64,000 nt of DNA from DAOUEX01 sp034430235 (GTDB lineage: Bacteria > Chloroflexota > Anaerolineae > UBA2200), in contig CAYZGO010000014.1 in NCBI GenBank assembly GCA_964478075.1, positions 1-64,000 on the forward strand, read 5' to 3'. Shown piece by piece: positions 43,125 through 53,325 of this stretch. The notes under the pieces were generated by a model. The model searched no databases. It was not told where the DNA came from and worked only from the letters and a program-made list of their open reading frames with translations. The position numbers and the translations under genes were made by a program. Positions within the stretch are counted from its first letter, which is position 1, and each line of letters starts with the position of its first letter.

Positions 43125-44273
43125 CTACTCTGAAACCAGTGACAGGAAAATTTGCACCACCCTGTCCTGTGAGCAGGTTTCCACGTTGCTGCGCCCCTGG
43201 GCGGCCAGATCGTCCCGCAGAGCGTCATCTGCCAGCAAGCGACCCAGGGCGACAGCCATGGCCTGCCAATCTCCTTTAGCCACCATGAAGCGGGCTTGCC
43301 CCGGCGTGAGGATGTCCCTGACTCCTCCTACATCCATGGTTGTGAAGGGGCACCCTGCAGCCATGGCCTCCAACAGCGTGCGTGGGAATCCCTCCTCTGT
43401 AGATGGCATCATATACACGTCGGCTGCAGCAAAGTAGTGCACTACTTCTCGGTTCGGCACCCAACCCACGAGCCGGAACTGGTCTTCCAGTCCAGCGTCT
43501 CGGATCTGGTTCTCCAGGCTCGCTCTGTATGGACCATCGCCTGCTACCACGAAGAACAACTCCGAGGCCAAGCCCGGATGGCTGCTCAGCGTCTCCTGAG
43601 CGATAGGCACGATGTAGTGCGCGCCCTTGCGCTCTGCCACGCGATGTAAGAAAAGCACAACCTTGTTGTCCACAGGCCACCCGAGTTGCAGTCGCAGAGC
43701 AGACTTTGCCGGGAGCGCAGTGAACCGCCGCAAGTCCACCCAGTTGGGCATGAGGCGAATACCTGAGGGTTGCAGGTTATAGCTTTCACTGTAGTAGCCG
43801 GCCATTGTTGCTGTACCGGTGACCAGGTGATGTACCATGTGCAGGGTCAGACCCAACAGTGTCTCGCTACGCAGTTTGCTCCGTAGATCGGACAGATTAC
43901 GCACACACTCGGGTACGAAATCCATCGGATGTCCACAATTCCAATAGTAAGAAACGCCACCGAGAATGCGCGTGACCAGAGCGGACAGAATGCCTGCAGA
44001 CATGGAGTAATGCGTATAGAATCGCTGGTAGCCACGCAGGCGCGCCCAGAGCATCACTGCCAGAACTTCCAGCGCCCTCAGCAAGGGTATCTGTATGCGC
44101 CGCTGGTGTACTCTCAAATTCCTAAAGTCGGGCCGACCGTGCGTACGCTCAATAATGAGCAGCACATCAAGGCGTTCAGCAACGGCTTTCAAGAAAGCAT
44201 AGATGTGAAAGGTGTGCTCTGGCGAATCAGCGTCGTATGTAGGCAGAACGTAGACGAGCTTTGTCTTTTTCAC
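43125..44273 (-). CDS. GT4 glycosyltransferase
   Basis: The product is 382 residues. It begins KKTKLVYVLPTYDADSPEH. The donor side has FLHRVAERKGAHYIVPI and PSTEEGFPRTLLEAMAAG. The GTG at 44273 shares GTGA with the stop of the next upstream GT4 gene, so the earlier ATG at 44393 is rejected. Donor unknown. Confidence 0.9.
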   Translation of the reverse strand: MKKTKLVYVLPTYDADSPEHTFHIYAFLKAVAERLDVLLIIERTHGRPDFRNLRVHQRRIQIPLLRALEVLAVMLWARLRGYQRFYTHYSMSAGILSALVTRILGGVSYYWNCGHPMDFVPECVRNLSDLRSKLRSETLLGLTLHMVHHLVTGTATMAGYYSESYNLQPSGIRLMPNWVDLRRFTALPAKSALRLQLGWPVDNKVVLFLHRVAERKGAHYIVPIAQETLSSHPGLASELFFVVAGDGPYRASLENQIRDAGLEDQFRLVGWVPNREVVHYFAAADVYMMPSTEEGFPRTLLEAMAAGCPFTTMDVGGVRDILTPGQARFMVAKGDWQAMAVALGRLLADDALRDDLAAQGRSNVETCSQDRVVQIFLSLVSE

Positions 44274-45418
44274 AGCCCCGCCACCTTCAGCCACATCTCC
44301 ACCTGGGCCGTGCACAGAGCTTGTGGATTCTGAGTGCGCCTTACGAACTGGCGCGCCGTGTCGCCCATTTTGCGTGCTACCAGTGAGTTCCACAGCAGGT
44401 AGCTAATCCTGCTGGCCAGGGCCTGCACGTTCTGCACTGGCACAATGAAACCCGTCTCACCATGCCTGATCAGGTCCCTGGCCCCCTCAGTGTCAGTTGC
44501 TACCACCGGTCGGCCTAGGGACATGGCCTCGACAATCACCCGGCCGTAGGATTCGTGAAGCGAGGGGAGGACCACGACGTCGGCCTTTGTGTAGAATTCG
44601 GGCAATTGCTCGTAGGGCACCATGCCCACAAAGCACACACTCTCTCGCAGTCCAAGCGTCAATGCCAGTTCCTCCAAATTCCGCCTTTCTGGCCCATCGC
44701 CAACGATCACCAGCGTGGCATCATGACGCTGCTCTTTGACGCGCTGGAAGGCCCGTAACAGCGTGGACACGCCCTTTTCAACTCTCAGGCGTCCCACAAA
44801 GAGAATGTTTTGGCCCGCAGTATGTTCCTTTGCGACAGACACAGGCTCCGTGACCAATGCCGTCCCCACTGGAATGACGAAAACTCTCTCTCTCGCGATA
44901 CCTAGGCTCTGCTGCAGCCAGACAGCAGCGCTTTCCGACACCACCCGCACGGCATCTGCATGGCGAAGCATGGACTTGCCCAGCCAGGCCCGCAGACGGT
45001 TGGCACGACTCTCAGCCAGCCAGAAGGGATTGTCCAGGGAGGACATGTGCAATTGTGCGAGCCATTTCGCCTTGCAACGAGATTGCAGCAACGAAGCGAC
45101 CAATCCATCGCTGAAAGGCGACTGACTGGTGATAAGGTCAATGCCGTGTCGAGAGCATAATTGGCAGCCACACCGATAGGCTACAGATAGGAACCCGACA
45201 GCCGATGAGGGCGTGGGGTAGAGCGCCAGATCATCGGCAATTGTCGCTGGCCGCGTCACCGTACCCGGCGCCGAACGCACGACAATGAAAAGGTTGCTTC
45301 CAGGCACCCGACGGCGCAACTCCCGTGCGTACCCGAGTTGGCGGCGTCTTGCCTCGCTTTGGGTTGCCGTTGGCTCCAGCAATAATGTGTAGTCAAAGCT
45401 GAGGAGCAATATGTTCAC
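44270..45418 (-). CDS. GT4 glycosyltransferase
   Basis: The product is 382 residues. MNILLLSFDYTLLLEP starts it. The donor side has LFVGRLRVEKGVSTLLRAF and PSLHESYGRVIVEAMSLG. It is more distant in its acceptor half than its neighbours. It overlaps by four bases with both flanking GT4 genes, so all are translated together. Confidence 0.9.
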   Translation of the reverse strand: MNILLLSFDYTLLLEPTATQSEARRRQLGYARELRRRVPGSNLFIVVRSAPGTVTRPATIADDLALYPTPSSAVGFLSVAYRCGCQLCSRHGIDLITSQSPFSDGLVASLLQSRCKAKWLAQLHMSSLDNPFWLAESRANRLRAWLGKSMLRHADAVRVVSESAAVWLQQSLGIARERVFVIPVGTALVTEPVSVAKEHTAGQNILFVGRLRVEKGVSTLLRAFQRVKEQRHDATLVIVGDGPERRNLEELALTLGLRESVCFVGMVPYEQLPEFYTKADVVVLPSLHESYGRVIVEAMSLGRPVVATDTEGARDLIRHGETGFIVPVQNVQALASRISYLLWNSLVARKMGDTARQFVRRTQNPQALCTAQVEMWLKVAGL

Positions 45419-46563
45419 GTCTGACGCGCCTGCACTACGGCAGAGATCACCGCTTCGGTCTGCTCTGTCATCGTCTGTGAGCTGAACCTGGCGAGAGTAT
45501 CCCTGCTCCTCTGTATCATGCTCACTCGCTCCAGGGGGTTGCCCAGGATGCGCAGCAGGGCCTGCTTGAGCTCTGGTGGATCACGAGGCGGAATTAGTAA
45601 GCCATTGATTCCGTGCTCGACAACCTCACCGCTGCCGCCTACAGCCGTGGCAATCACTGGCAGCCCTGCTGCCATCGCTTCCAGCAGCACGTGTGGCAAC
45701 CCTTCGTAGGTGGAATTGAGCACAAAGACATCGCAGGCCCGCAGGTAGGCGGGCACCTGTTCTTTTGGAACTGTGCCCACGAAGCAAACCCGGTCATCGA
45801 CACCAAGTACCCGCGACTGCGCAATCAAATCATCGCGCAGCGGACCATCACCCACCACCACCAGGCCAAAATCAGGCAACTCTGGCAGCACCTGAATCAG
45901 GCCGTCAACACCCTTCCATCCGGTCAGACGACACACGGTGATGATCTTATGCTTAACTGGCAGGTCTATCGCGGCAGGTAGCCTATCTCGTACGGCTGCC
46001 TCGAAGGCATTGTAGACCACTTTTACCTGTCTGGAAGCAAGTCCCCAGTATTCTACCAGAATATCTCTCAGGTAGCTACTGGGCACGATGATGCAATCCA
46101 TGTGCCGGTAGGTAAAGTTTCGACGCCAGCGTAATAACTCTATCTTGTGCGCGTAGCGCTTTGTCTGGAAGGTCTCAAAGTCGTCAGCGAGCCAGCCTTT
46201 GTCCCTCGCTCTCTCCCAGGCCAGATCACCCACCACCTTAGCCAGGACAGGTTTGTGGAGGATGTAGTTGGCTAAAACGCTCTCTGTGACCAATCCGTTG
46301 GCATAGATCACATCCACGTTGCGCCCGTGGGTGAGAATCGCGGACAGCGTGCGCGGGGTGCGTCGCCACCGGGGTGGTGCAAGCGAGACGCGCACAATGG
46401 GGAAGCTGTAACTATCATCCAGTTGGTGCGAGCTGACAGCACTGTAGGTAACCACTGTCACCTGGTGTCCCCGCTGTACCAACTCATCCGCGATCCGCGG
46501 AACGTATGTGGCTGGCCCGCCTACATCTGGCGCGAATATGTCGGACGTGATCAAAATACGCAT
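45415..46563 (-). CDS. GT4 glycosyltransferase
   Basis: The product is 382 residues with MRILITSDIFAPDVGGPATY at the start, a common GT4 opening. VCRLTGWKGVDGLIQVLPEL and NSTYEGLPHVLLEAMAAG form the donor side. The ATG follows the stop of the preceding gene directly. Confidence 0.92.
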   Translation of the reverse strand: MRILITSDIFAPDVGGPATYVPRIADELVQRGHQVTVVTYSAVSSHQLDDSYSFPIVRVSLAPPRWRRTPRTLSAILTHGRNVDVIYANGLVTESVLANYILHKPVLAKVVGDLAWERARDKGWLADDFETFQTKRYAHKIELLRWRRNFTYRHMDCIIVPSSYLRDILVEYWGLASRQVKVVYNAFEAAVRDRLPAAIDLPVKHKIITVCRLTGWKGVDGLIQVLPELPDFGLVVVGDGPLRDDLIAQSRVLGVDDRVCFVGTVPKEQVPAYLRACDVFVLNSTYEGLPHVLLEAMAAGLPVIATAVGGSGEVVEHGINGLLIPPRDPPELKQALLRILGNPLERVSMIQRSRDTLARFSSQTMTEQTEAVISAVVQARQT

Positions 46564-47736
46564 CTATGCTCCGCTGGCAAGGCGCTCAAACACCGACTCG
46601 TACTGTGACACTATACGCTCTACGGCAAAGTCTGCTGCCCGGCCTGGGCCATTGGCAGCCAGTCTGCGCCGTAACTCGTCATCTTTCAGCACTCTCAGAA
46701 TGGCTTGCGCAAGGACATCCTCGTCTGCCGGGGGTACTAGAAGCCCTGTTATTCCATCGCTAATGATCTCGTCTGGTCCAACCGGGCAACGAGTCGAGAT
46801 CACAGGCACTCCCAGGGCCAACGCTTCTACGAGCACGTTGCCAAACCCCTCGTAGAGTGAAGAAAGGATGAAAACAGTCGAGTTGCGCATATAGTTGTAG
46901 GGATTGGCTTGAAACCCGGGCAGCGCTACGTCGTCGGATAGGCCAAACTCCGCGATCAAGTGTTCAAGGTTGCGACGCTGTGGCCCCTCGCCCAGTATGA
47001 TGAGCTTGCACGGAAGCCTATTGCGGGCAATGGCAAAGGCGCGAATCAGATATGCGAAGCCCTTCTGTGGATGCAAGCGGCCCACAGCCATTAGCACCGG
47101 CAGCCCCGAGTGGAACCAGGGGTGCTCCTGTTTTGCGGAGCCCATGGTCCGAACGCGGGCCACATCCACCGGGTTAGGGATCACCTGCACTTTGTGTTCG
47201 GAAAGGCCATAGAGTGACGCCAGTTCACGAGCTATGCCCTTGGAAATGGTGGTCACAAGATCAGCTTGAGGATACAGCCGTTTCAGAAACCATCCTTTGA
47301 CTTGAGCACCGCCAAACAGAGCGAACTCGGCACTGGGCAGGTTCTGTTCGTTGACGATGACTCTGGCCTTGCTGCCCGCGAGGCGATGCGCGAGTAGTGT
47401 CACCAGGTTAGCATAGCGCAGCACGCTGAAAATGATGCTTGGACCCTCACGGTGCAGCAATCGCGCCAAGCGCCATACCAGGCGAAAATCGTACCTGCCT
47501 CCTCCCCGCAGGTTACGAACCTGGACATCGCCAGGCAGTTGTTGCAAGAAGCTGCCATTCTGTACGAAAAGGGCCACTGTCAATTCGAACCGCTCCCGGT
47601 TCATGCCTCGGAGCAGGTCAACACTGGCCCTTTCAGCCCCGCCGCCGCCCAGGGATGGCAACACGAGCAGCAGCTTACATCGGCCTTTCACAGGCAGCCC
47701 GTTTCCTGGGCGCAATGGTTCACCGCTTTGGCTCAT
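46564..47736 (-). CDS. GT4 glycosyltransferase
   Basis: The product is 390 residues. LLVLPSLGGGGAERASVDLL is the acceptor loop and MAVGRLHPQKGFAYLIRAF plus LSSLYEGFGNVLVEALALG the donor side. It is the first of four GT4 genes in a row on the minus strand and lies 16 bases after ccsA. A GTG 45 bases inside is an alternative start. Confidence 0.92.
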   Translation of the reverse strand: MSQSGEPLRPGNGLPVKGRCKLLLVLPSLGGGGAERASVDLLRGMNRERFELTVALFVQNGSFLQQLPGDVQVRNLRGGGRYDFRLVWRLARLLHREGPSIIFSVLRYANLVTLLAHRLAGSKARVIVNEQNLPSAEFALFGGAQVKGWFLKRLYPQADLVTTISKGIARELASLYGLSEHKVQVIPNPVDVARVRTMGSAKQEHPWFHSGLPVLMAVGRLHPQKGFAYLIRAFAIARNRLPCKLIILGEGPQRRNLEHLIAEFGLSDDVALPGFQANPYNYMRNSTVFILSSLYEGFGNVLVEALALGVPVISTRCPVGPDEIISDGITGLLVPPADEDVLAQAILRVLKDDELRRRLAANGPGRAADFAVERIVSQYESVFERLASGA

Positions 47737-47752
47737 CGTGCACTGGCCATGG

Positions 47753-48520
47753 CTATCCTCCCATGGCTTTGAGCATTAGCAGGGTCAGGATCAGGCCCAC
47801 AGTTGCCAGACCCCACAATCGTCTCCCACGCCAGCCTAACAAGACAAGAGTGCACCACAGTATGGCGTGGAAGAGCCATGTGAGCAAGTGCCAGGATTCA
47901 GAGACAGTCCAACTCCAGTAGACGCCATGAGTGTACTGCCCACCCAGGGCCGTGAGCAGCAAGGACACTGTCAGCAAGGGAAGCCCAGCTAGTACAGCGT
48001 TGCGTCCAGCCTTTTCATTGCAGTCCATGTCGGCCTGGCTGTTTGTCTGCCTCGCCGTCAGCAAGCAGGCCAGAGCGAGGCTGCCCGCCTCGACAAAAGC
48101 TCCGCAAGCCAGAGCCAGCGTCAAGTGCGATGCGAATAGCCAGGCTTGCTGCACAGAGTTAACCACAGATACCGCCTGTGGAGTGGGCCATCGGGCAACT
48201 CCCCATACTAGCAGGCCCGCGGCAATCGCGTACAATAGAAGGGCTCCTAGCTTTGATTTATGGCCGTGCCTACACAGGACGCGCCACAACATGGCCCCAG
48301 CCGCCGAAGCGAGGATCACTTCTGCTGTCACCAGGAGTGGCCAACCGCCCCGCTTAATCGCTGACAAGCCAAGGCCAGCAACCATGCACAGCAGTGCAAG
48401 GAGCTTGGTGCTTCGCTCTACAGTCCGCCAACGAGCATCCAGCAAGGCAATTGCTGCAGCCCCCACAAGACAAACAGCGGCGGCAGCGAAGAAATGAGTC
48501 TCAGCTAAAGGAAGGGACAT
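47753..48520 (-). CDS. CcsA/ResC-like cytochrome c assembly protein
   Basis: The product is 255 residues with about eight membrane helices. The haem-handling loop reads GVYWSWTVSESWHLLTWL. In the usual motif WxWDxxE the Asp is Thr here, while both Trp and the Glu remain. The family, with ResB, carries haem out and joins it to apocytochrome c. ATG at 48520 has AGGTGG nine bases before it; an ATG at 48574 would overlap resB by 20 bases. No cytochrome gene is nearby. Confidence 0.78.
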   Translation of the reverse strand: MSLPLAETHFFAAAAVCLVGAAAIALLDARWRTVERSTKLLALLCMVAGLGLSAIKRGGWPLLVTAEVILASAAGAMLWRVLCRHGHKSKLGALLLYAIAAGLLVWGVARWPTPQAVSVVNSVQQAWLFASHLTLALACGAFVEAGSLALACLLTARQTNSQADMDCNEKAGRNAVLAGLPLLTVSLLLTALGGQYTHGVYWSWTVSESWHLLTWLFHAILWCTLVLLGWRGRRLWGLATVGLILTLLMLKAMGG

Positions 48521-48554
48521 GACGTGTTTCCACCTGGGCGTGACTAACTCCCTA

Positions 48555-50027
48555 TCAGGGTACGCTTTGCACATTCAGCGCTAACGCGGCAGCGAGATCT
48601 TGGATGAGGCTCTCGAACCAGTGGGGTGTTTCCCCTTGCGCAGCAGCGCCCCTTGTGAAGCTGAGGTTCACCTCACCGTTCACAAATTGCGCCACCAGCC
48701 GTAGACGCCTCGGAGGGCGCCAGGCGCTTAGAACGATTCCTACGAGCACCATGACCGCGCCAGCAAGGATGGGCATCAGGCCGTAGTCCTGCCCAAACTT
48801 GATGACCGCGTAATGCTGTGGTCTGAAGGTATAACTATCGCCTAAAATCTCGACTGAGCTGGCGCCATGAAACTGATGCTGATAGAAAGGCGACGTCTCG
48901 GCGCCGTAGAACGCTTCTACCTGGAAAGTCGACGCGACTTCCCCTGGCGGAGGAGGACTAAAAAGTAGGCGCAAGGACAAGTCACGACTGGGCACGAGGA
49001 CATATTTTTCACTGCCTTCCTGCTGGAAATAACGGCTCAGTAGACTGGTCGGCGCAAAGTTCAGCACGATGACGTAGCGTGGGCTCTCCTCTTCGCGAAA
49101 GCGCAATGCCACTTCTACGAACTGTGTTGCTCCAGTTTCGGGCGTCTGCAACACCAGGTCTGGTCCAGTGGCATCTTGGGCCCGCACCAGCAGTACTGGC
49201 TCTGTGGACATCTGATAGAAGATCAGACCAGCATAGAGAGATGGGGCATGGTTGTGCAGTATCTTGCGCCTGACTTCTCGGTCTGCCCGCAAGAAAGTCA
49301 GTTCTGTGCGCCCATCCTGCAATTGGCCTCTTGTGCGGTCATAGCTCGCCTCGATGAGCTCGGCCCGGATGGCCAGGTCCGTTCCGTGGCTAAGCGGGCG
49401 AACCTGCCCAGGGCGCAGGGTGACTCCTTCTTCCCACCATGCTGTACGCTCACTTAAGGCCAATCCTCCGATTATAAGCAGCAGCCCCAGATACACTAGG
49501 ACAGGAAAGAGTGCAAAACGACCTGCGTAGACCAGCAGGCCATTATTCCCATCCAGAAGCCGATAGCGGTGTACGCGCAAAGCTTCCTTCACGTGCTCCA
49601 GTAATTGCTCAGAGGTCTCTGCTGGTGACAGCCGGCCAACGAGCGTCTTCGTGCCCAATGACAAATCTGCACGCCACAAATAGCGCGGATGGATGAAATG
49701 CACAGTCCCCAACAACAGGTTGAAGGCTAGCAGTCCAAGCAACCCCCTGAACCACAAAGAGTGGTGGATATCGAATAGCTTCAGGCGAACCAGCCAATCA
49801 GCGGCGCTGTGATAACGCTCGCGCAGTGACGTCAGCCACAAACTGTTGGTCATCGGATCGGTAGCTGCGTCCGCTGGCCTCTGTGGCAGGAAGGTTCCAA
49901 GGCAGACCAGCACGGCCAGACCTAGCAGGAGGAGCATGGTCGTGTAAGGCGACACGAATATGCGCCACAGGCTGTCCAGCACGTCCTCAGAATTCCACAA
50001 TTCAGCAAAATGAGCTCGCATGGTCAT
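48555..50027 (-). CDS. ResB-like cytochrome c assembly protein
   Basis: The product is 490 residues. Three membrane helices lie in the N-terminal half (VSPYTTMLLLLGLAVLVCLG, then about 100 and 165). A large external domain and a final helix (PILAGAVMVLVGIVLSAW) follow. ResB partners with CcsA in the type II haem attachment system. It is directly followed by the ccsA gene. It is oddly placed among polysaccharide genes. Confidence 0.85.
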   Translation of the reverse strand: MTMRAHFAELWNSEDVLDSLWRIFVSPYTTMLLLLGLAVLVCLGTFLPQRPADAATDPMTNSLWLTSLRERYHSAADWLVRLKLFDIHHSLWFRGLLGLLAFNLLLGTVHFIHPRYLWRADLSLGTKTLVGRLSPAETSEQLLEHVKEALRVHRYRLLDGNNGLLVYAGRFALFPVLVYLGLLLIIGGLALSERTAWWEEGVTLRPGQVRPLSHGTDLAIRAELIEASYDRTRGQLQDGRTELTFLRADREVRRKILHNHAPSLYAGLIFYQMSTEPVLLVRAQDATGPDLVLQTPETGATQFVEVALRFREEESPRYVIVLNFAPTSLLSRYFQQEGSEKYVLVPSRDLSLRLLFSPPPPGEVASTFQVEAFYGAETSPFYQHQFHGASSVEILGDSYTFRPQHYAVIKFGQDYGLMPILAGAVMVLVGIVLSAWRPPRRLRLVAQFVNGEVNLSFTRGAAAQGETPHWFESLIQDLAAALALNVQSVP

Positions 50028-50080
50028 AGCAGCACTTTCCTGTGCCTCTTAATCATACGTAGGTGTGATTCATTTGTCAA

Positions 50081-52579
50081 TCACTTGATGGTCAGGCTGG
50101 CTAATGCAAGCAGTGCACCGATTTGTTGGCCGCCGGGCAGGCGCTGAACTGATAGATACATGCGGTAGCGGCCGGGCGGCAAATCAGACGGCAATGGCAA
50201 ATTGTGCTGATCGCGTACGATTTCGTTCGCAGTCCATTGGTGGGCTGGATGTTGTCCCTCAGTTGGCTGGCCTCGTCGTTCCAGCCCAATTGTGCCCTTT
50301 TCGTCCCGCAGTTGTAGCACTAGTGCAATGTCTCCACCGGGTCGGTGAGCTGCTTGCCAGAACAGGGTAAGATGCAGAATATCGCCGGGGCTGATCGGCG
50401 CGTCGGGTTGGTGTTCGTAACCCAGTTTGGTCAGGTCATATCCCAATAACGTCACGTCCTCAAACTGGACGTTTGGTTGCTTCTTCATACTGAGCACGGA
50501 CAGGGGCGGCGGTGCCGCAACAGGCAAGATGCGCACGGACTGCAAGAGGACATGGTCACCGACAGTCCGACCGTCTTCGATCACTGGCAACCTTAGGCCG
50601 TCGCCAAGGCCATACATGCCAATCTCGATCACGTAATCTCCTGGTGGCGTCGCCGGAAGGATAGGCAGACCGTAGTTATCAACGATTTGCTCGGCTTCCT
50701 TCCATATTGTCGTAATCTTGGCACCACCTCCAGGTTCGGCGTCACGCTGGCCAACCAGGTGACCATGTGCATCCACAATGTGGGTGAAGACCTTGTAGCG
50801 CTCATTCATAGGAGCAATCGCCTGCCAAAACAAGGTCAATTGCAGGATGTCGCCTGACATGACTTCAGCCGTGGGTAAGTTGTATCCCAGCAGGCATACC
50901 TTGTCACCAAGGTTCACGTTTAACGGATGCTCAATACCCTCTTCGGAGGGTGCGCCGGGCACGGCGTAAACGACGAGCCGCACGTTGCCGTACCACGAAT
51001 CCATGGCCTTGTAGGCGTGCTGATCCAGCCAGCTTTCCACAAAGCGCCCTGGATCGCTCTCGTCTGTGGCCCACAAGACGGCGAATACGCGCCCTCGACC
51101 TTGTATCATTTGCTTCAGATCCGCCTCTGTCTCTGCTTCATCCAAGGGGCGCTGACGAGGGAGTGGGTACAGGGGCGAGGTCCCCTGGTAGTAGTAAGTG
51201 AACGTCTCGATTTGCCCCGGCGCGTTGATCAATACCGCATCGTCTTCTCGCTCGACCGCGTGGATGTACTGCGCAATGCCGCGATAATCATCGCGAGCGT
51301 AGCGTGGGTTGAGATAATAGGCCTGCAGCGAGTACAGGAAGGAACTCACGACGAAAGCAATAGCTGCTAACGAGAAGACCATGCGTGCCCAGGGCCAGAT
51401 ACGCGCCACCGGCCTGTCAGCGGCAGCATTCGAAGGTCTGGCGGCTTGCCAGAAGCAACGCTCCACACCTGCTAGCAGTACAGCACCCCGTGCCAGGAAT
51501 AGATAGAACGGGGGAGTGCACAGCAACAGAAACTTGGGATTGTACATCGGCCGCTGCAGCGAAAGTGCACACATTATACAGATGGGGACAAACAGGTACA
51601 ACAGGCATGCCACATAAGGGATGGTACTCTGCGCCTGGCTTCCCAAACCTCTCGCCCTCTCGCACGGGGCAGAACGCGGGGCCCGCATACCCAGCAGCAG
51701 CAGCACGGCGAAACCCGCTAGCACGAGGCTGGGATGTGGTTCAACGGACAGGCCCAGGCTGAAGACACGCAAGAGGTCAAGAACCAAGGTTGTGAAGTGC
51801 AGTGGTTCGCTGATAGCAGGCCACACGCGCAGTTGTTGCGCTGTCAGGAGCAACCACGGTAAGTATGATGCCCCTATAACCGCCTGCGATACTCCCCAGC
51901 GTAGTGCGGCCAGCAACCGGTAACCGGCATCTGGGAACCGGTCTTTCTTGAGCCACCACCACAGGAAAGCGAGATTCTGTACCAGGATTATTGTCACGGC
52001 GAAGTAGTGGGTATACAGAAGCAAAATCGTGACGATAAGGTAGGCCACCAAGAGCAGATAGCGGCGGAAGGAAGAAGCGCGGGGGTTGGTGTGTGTAACT
52101 TTGCCTTGCCAGGTGGAAAGAAGGCGCAGGAAGGTGTACACAGATAAGGCCCCCAGGAGCGCACAGAGGATGTACATGCGTGTTTCCTGGGAGTAGTAGA
52201 TTTGAAATGGCGACAAAGCCGCAAAGAAGGAGGCTACTAGGCCAATGGTGTTACCAGCCACAGAGCGGCCAAGGGCAAAAGTCAGCAGCACCAGCAGCGT
52301 GCCTAGCAGTGCTGACAGGGAGCGTACCGCTAATTCACTGGTGCCGAAAAGAGCCAGCCAGAAATGAAGCACATAGTAGTATAGTGGTGGGTGAATGTCA
52401 TTGGCAGCGCCTCTGGTAATAGCCGCCAGGTCTCGCGCAGCCAGGGCGATACTGGTGCCCTCATCATTCCACAGGCTTTGGGCCTGGATACGGTACAGGC
52501 GCAGGCCCAGTGCCAGCAGCAGTACGAATATCAGGAGACCATCGACCAGCAATTGCCGCTCTCTCTGTGTCAGTCGCAT
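50081..52579 (-). CDS. GT39-like membrane glycosyltransferase with C-terminal beta domains
   Basis: The product is 832 residues. About 11 membrane helices fill the first 420 residues. The first external loop holds SLWNDEGTSIALA and DIHPPLYYYVLHFW, the acidic active loop and His of GT39/ArnT-type transferases, which use lipid-linked sugars outside the cell. Two beta-rich domains follow (about 545-690 and 695-830), each with GD-ILxLTLFWQA, so they are an internal duplication. The ATG at 52579 follows the crotonase stop by about ten bases. Confidence 0.85.
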   Translation of the reverse strand: MRLTQRERQLLVDGLLIFVLLLALGLRLYRIQAQSLWNDEGTSIALAARDLAAITRGAANDIHPPLYYYVLHFWLALFGTSELAVRSLSALLGTLLVLLTFALGRSVAGNTIGLVASFFAALSPFQIYYSQETRMYILCALLGALSVYTFLRLLSTWQGKVTHTNPRASSFRRYLLLVAYLIVTILLLYTHYFAVTIILVQNLAFLWWWLKKDRFPDAGYRLLAALRWGVSQAVIGASYLPWLLLTAQQLRVWPAISEPLHFTTLVLDLLRVFSLGLSVEPHPSLVLAGFAVLLLLGMRAPRSAPCERARGLGSQAQSTIPYVACLLYLFVPICIMCALSLQRPMYNPKFLLLCTPPFYLFLARGAVLLAGVERCFWQAARPSNAAADRPVARIWPWARMVFSLAAIAFVVSSFLYSLQAYYLNPRYARDDYRGIAQYIHAVEREDDAVLINAPGQIETFTYYYQGTSPLYPLPRQRPLDEAETEADLKQMIQGRGRVFAVLWATDESDPGRFVESWLDQHAYKAMDSWYGNVRLVVYAVPGAPSEEGIEHPLNVNLGDKVCLLGYNLPTAEVMSGDILQLTLFWQAIAPMNERYKVFTHIVDAHGHLVGQRDAEPGGGAKITTIWKEAEQIVDNYGLPILPATPPGDYVIEIGMYGLGDGLRLPVIEDGRTVGDHVLLQSVRILPVAAPPPLSVLSMKKQPNVQFEDVTLLGYDLTKLGYEHQPDAPISPGDILHLTLFWQAAHRPGGDIALVLQLRDEKGTIGLERRGQPTEGQHPAHQWTANEIVRDQHNLPLPSDLPPGRYRMYLSVQRLPGGQQIGALLALASLTIK

Positions 52580-52590
52580 CAAGCACCATT

Positions 52591-53325
52591 CTATGCAATC
52601 GGGCAGGCGAGCCCGAACTGCGTAGCCTCGTAAGCGCAGCCGGATTCCAGGTTGGCCTGTGAATAGAGATTCAGCGCCCTTTTCGCTAGGATCATCGCAG
52701 CCCTGGGTTTGTTGGCCAGTCTTCGTGCCATTCTCTCAGCCACACTCCACAGATCGGACAGGGGTACAACGAGTTCAACAAGTCCCAGACGGAGGGCCTC
52801 TTGCGCGCTAATCGGGTCGCCTGTCAGAATCATGCGCTTAGCGTGTCCAGGGCCAACCAGTTGTATCAAACGCTGGCCTCCGCCAAGCCCAGGTGTGATG
52901 CCCAGGCCTACCTGAGGAAAAGAGAGCGAGGCTGTATCAGCAGCGACACGGATGTCGGCAGCAACGGCCAACTCTGCCGCCGCGCCTAAGGCGTAGCCAT
53001 TGATGGCGATCACGACTGGCCTTGGGAAGTCTTCTATGAGCTTGAACACCGCCTGAGCCGTTTCGGCGAAACGGAGGCCCGCCGTGGGACCGGAAATAGC
53101 CCGCAGTTCCCTGATGTTGCCGCCCGAAGCGAAGACGCCCTCGATGGCACTGCCTATGATCAGCGCACCGATTCCCTCATCCTGGCCCAGCTCTAGGAGC
53201 GCAGTTCTCAATTCGGAGAGCACTTTTTGAGTGAGAGTGTTTCGCAGTTTTGGGTTATATATGCGCAGCAGCGCCAAATTCCCGTCACGTTCGCGCAGCA
53301 CGCCAGGACTGGCCAAGAGGATCAC
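52591..53325 (-). CDS. Enoyl-CoA hydratase/isomerase family, altered active site
   Basis: The product is 244 residues with the crotonase fold. The oxyanion loop is ASGGNIRELRAI, and Glu118 (GAAAELAVAADI) fits one catalytic acid. The second catalytic acid is Gln138 (SFPQVGLG). The protein ends QFGLACPIA, about 20 residues short of family members and of its neighbour, so the C-terminal helix is missing. It may be a degenerating duplicate or have a changed activity. It starts with GTG in a GTGA overlap with the next crotonase. Confidence 0.82.
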   Translation of the reverse strand: MILLASPGVLRERDGNLALLRIYNPKLRNTLTQKVLSELRTALLELGQDEGIGALIIGSAIEGVFASGGNIRELRAISGPTAGLRFAETAQAVFKLIEDFPRPVVIAINGYALGAAAELAVAADIRVAADTASLSFPQVGLGITPGLGGGQRLIQLVGPGHAKRMILTGDPISAQEALRLGLVELVVPLSDLWSVAERMARRLANKPRAAMILAKRALNLYSQANLESGCAYEATQFGLACPIA

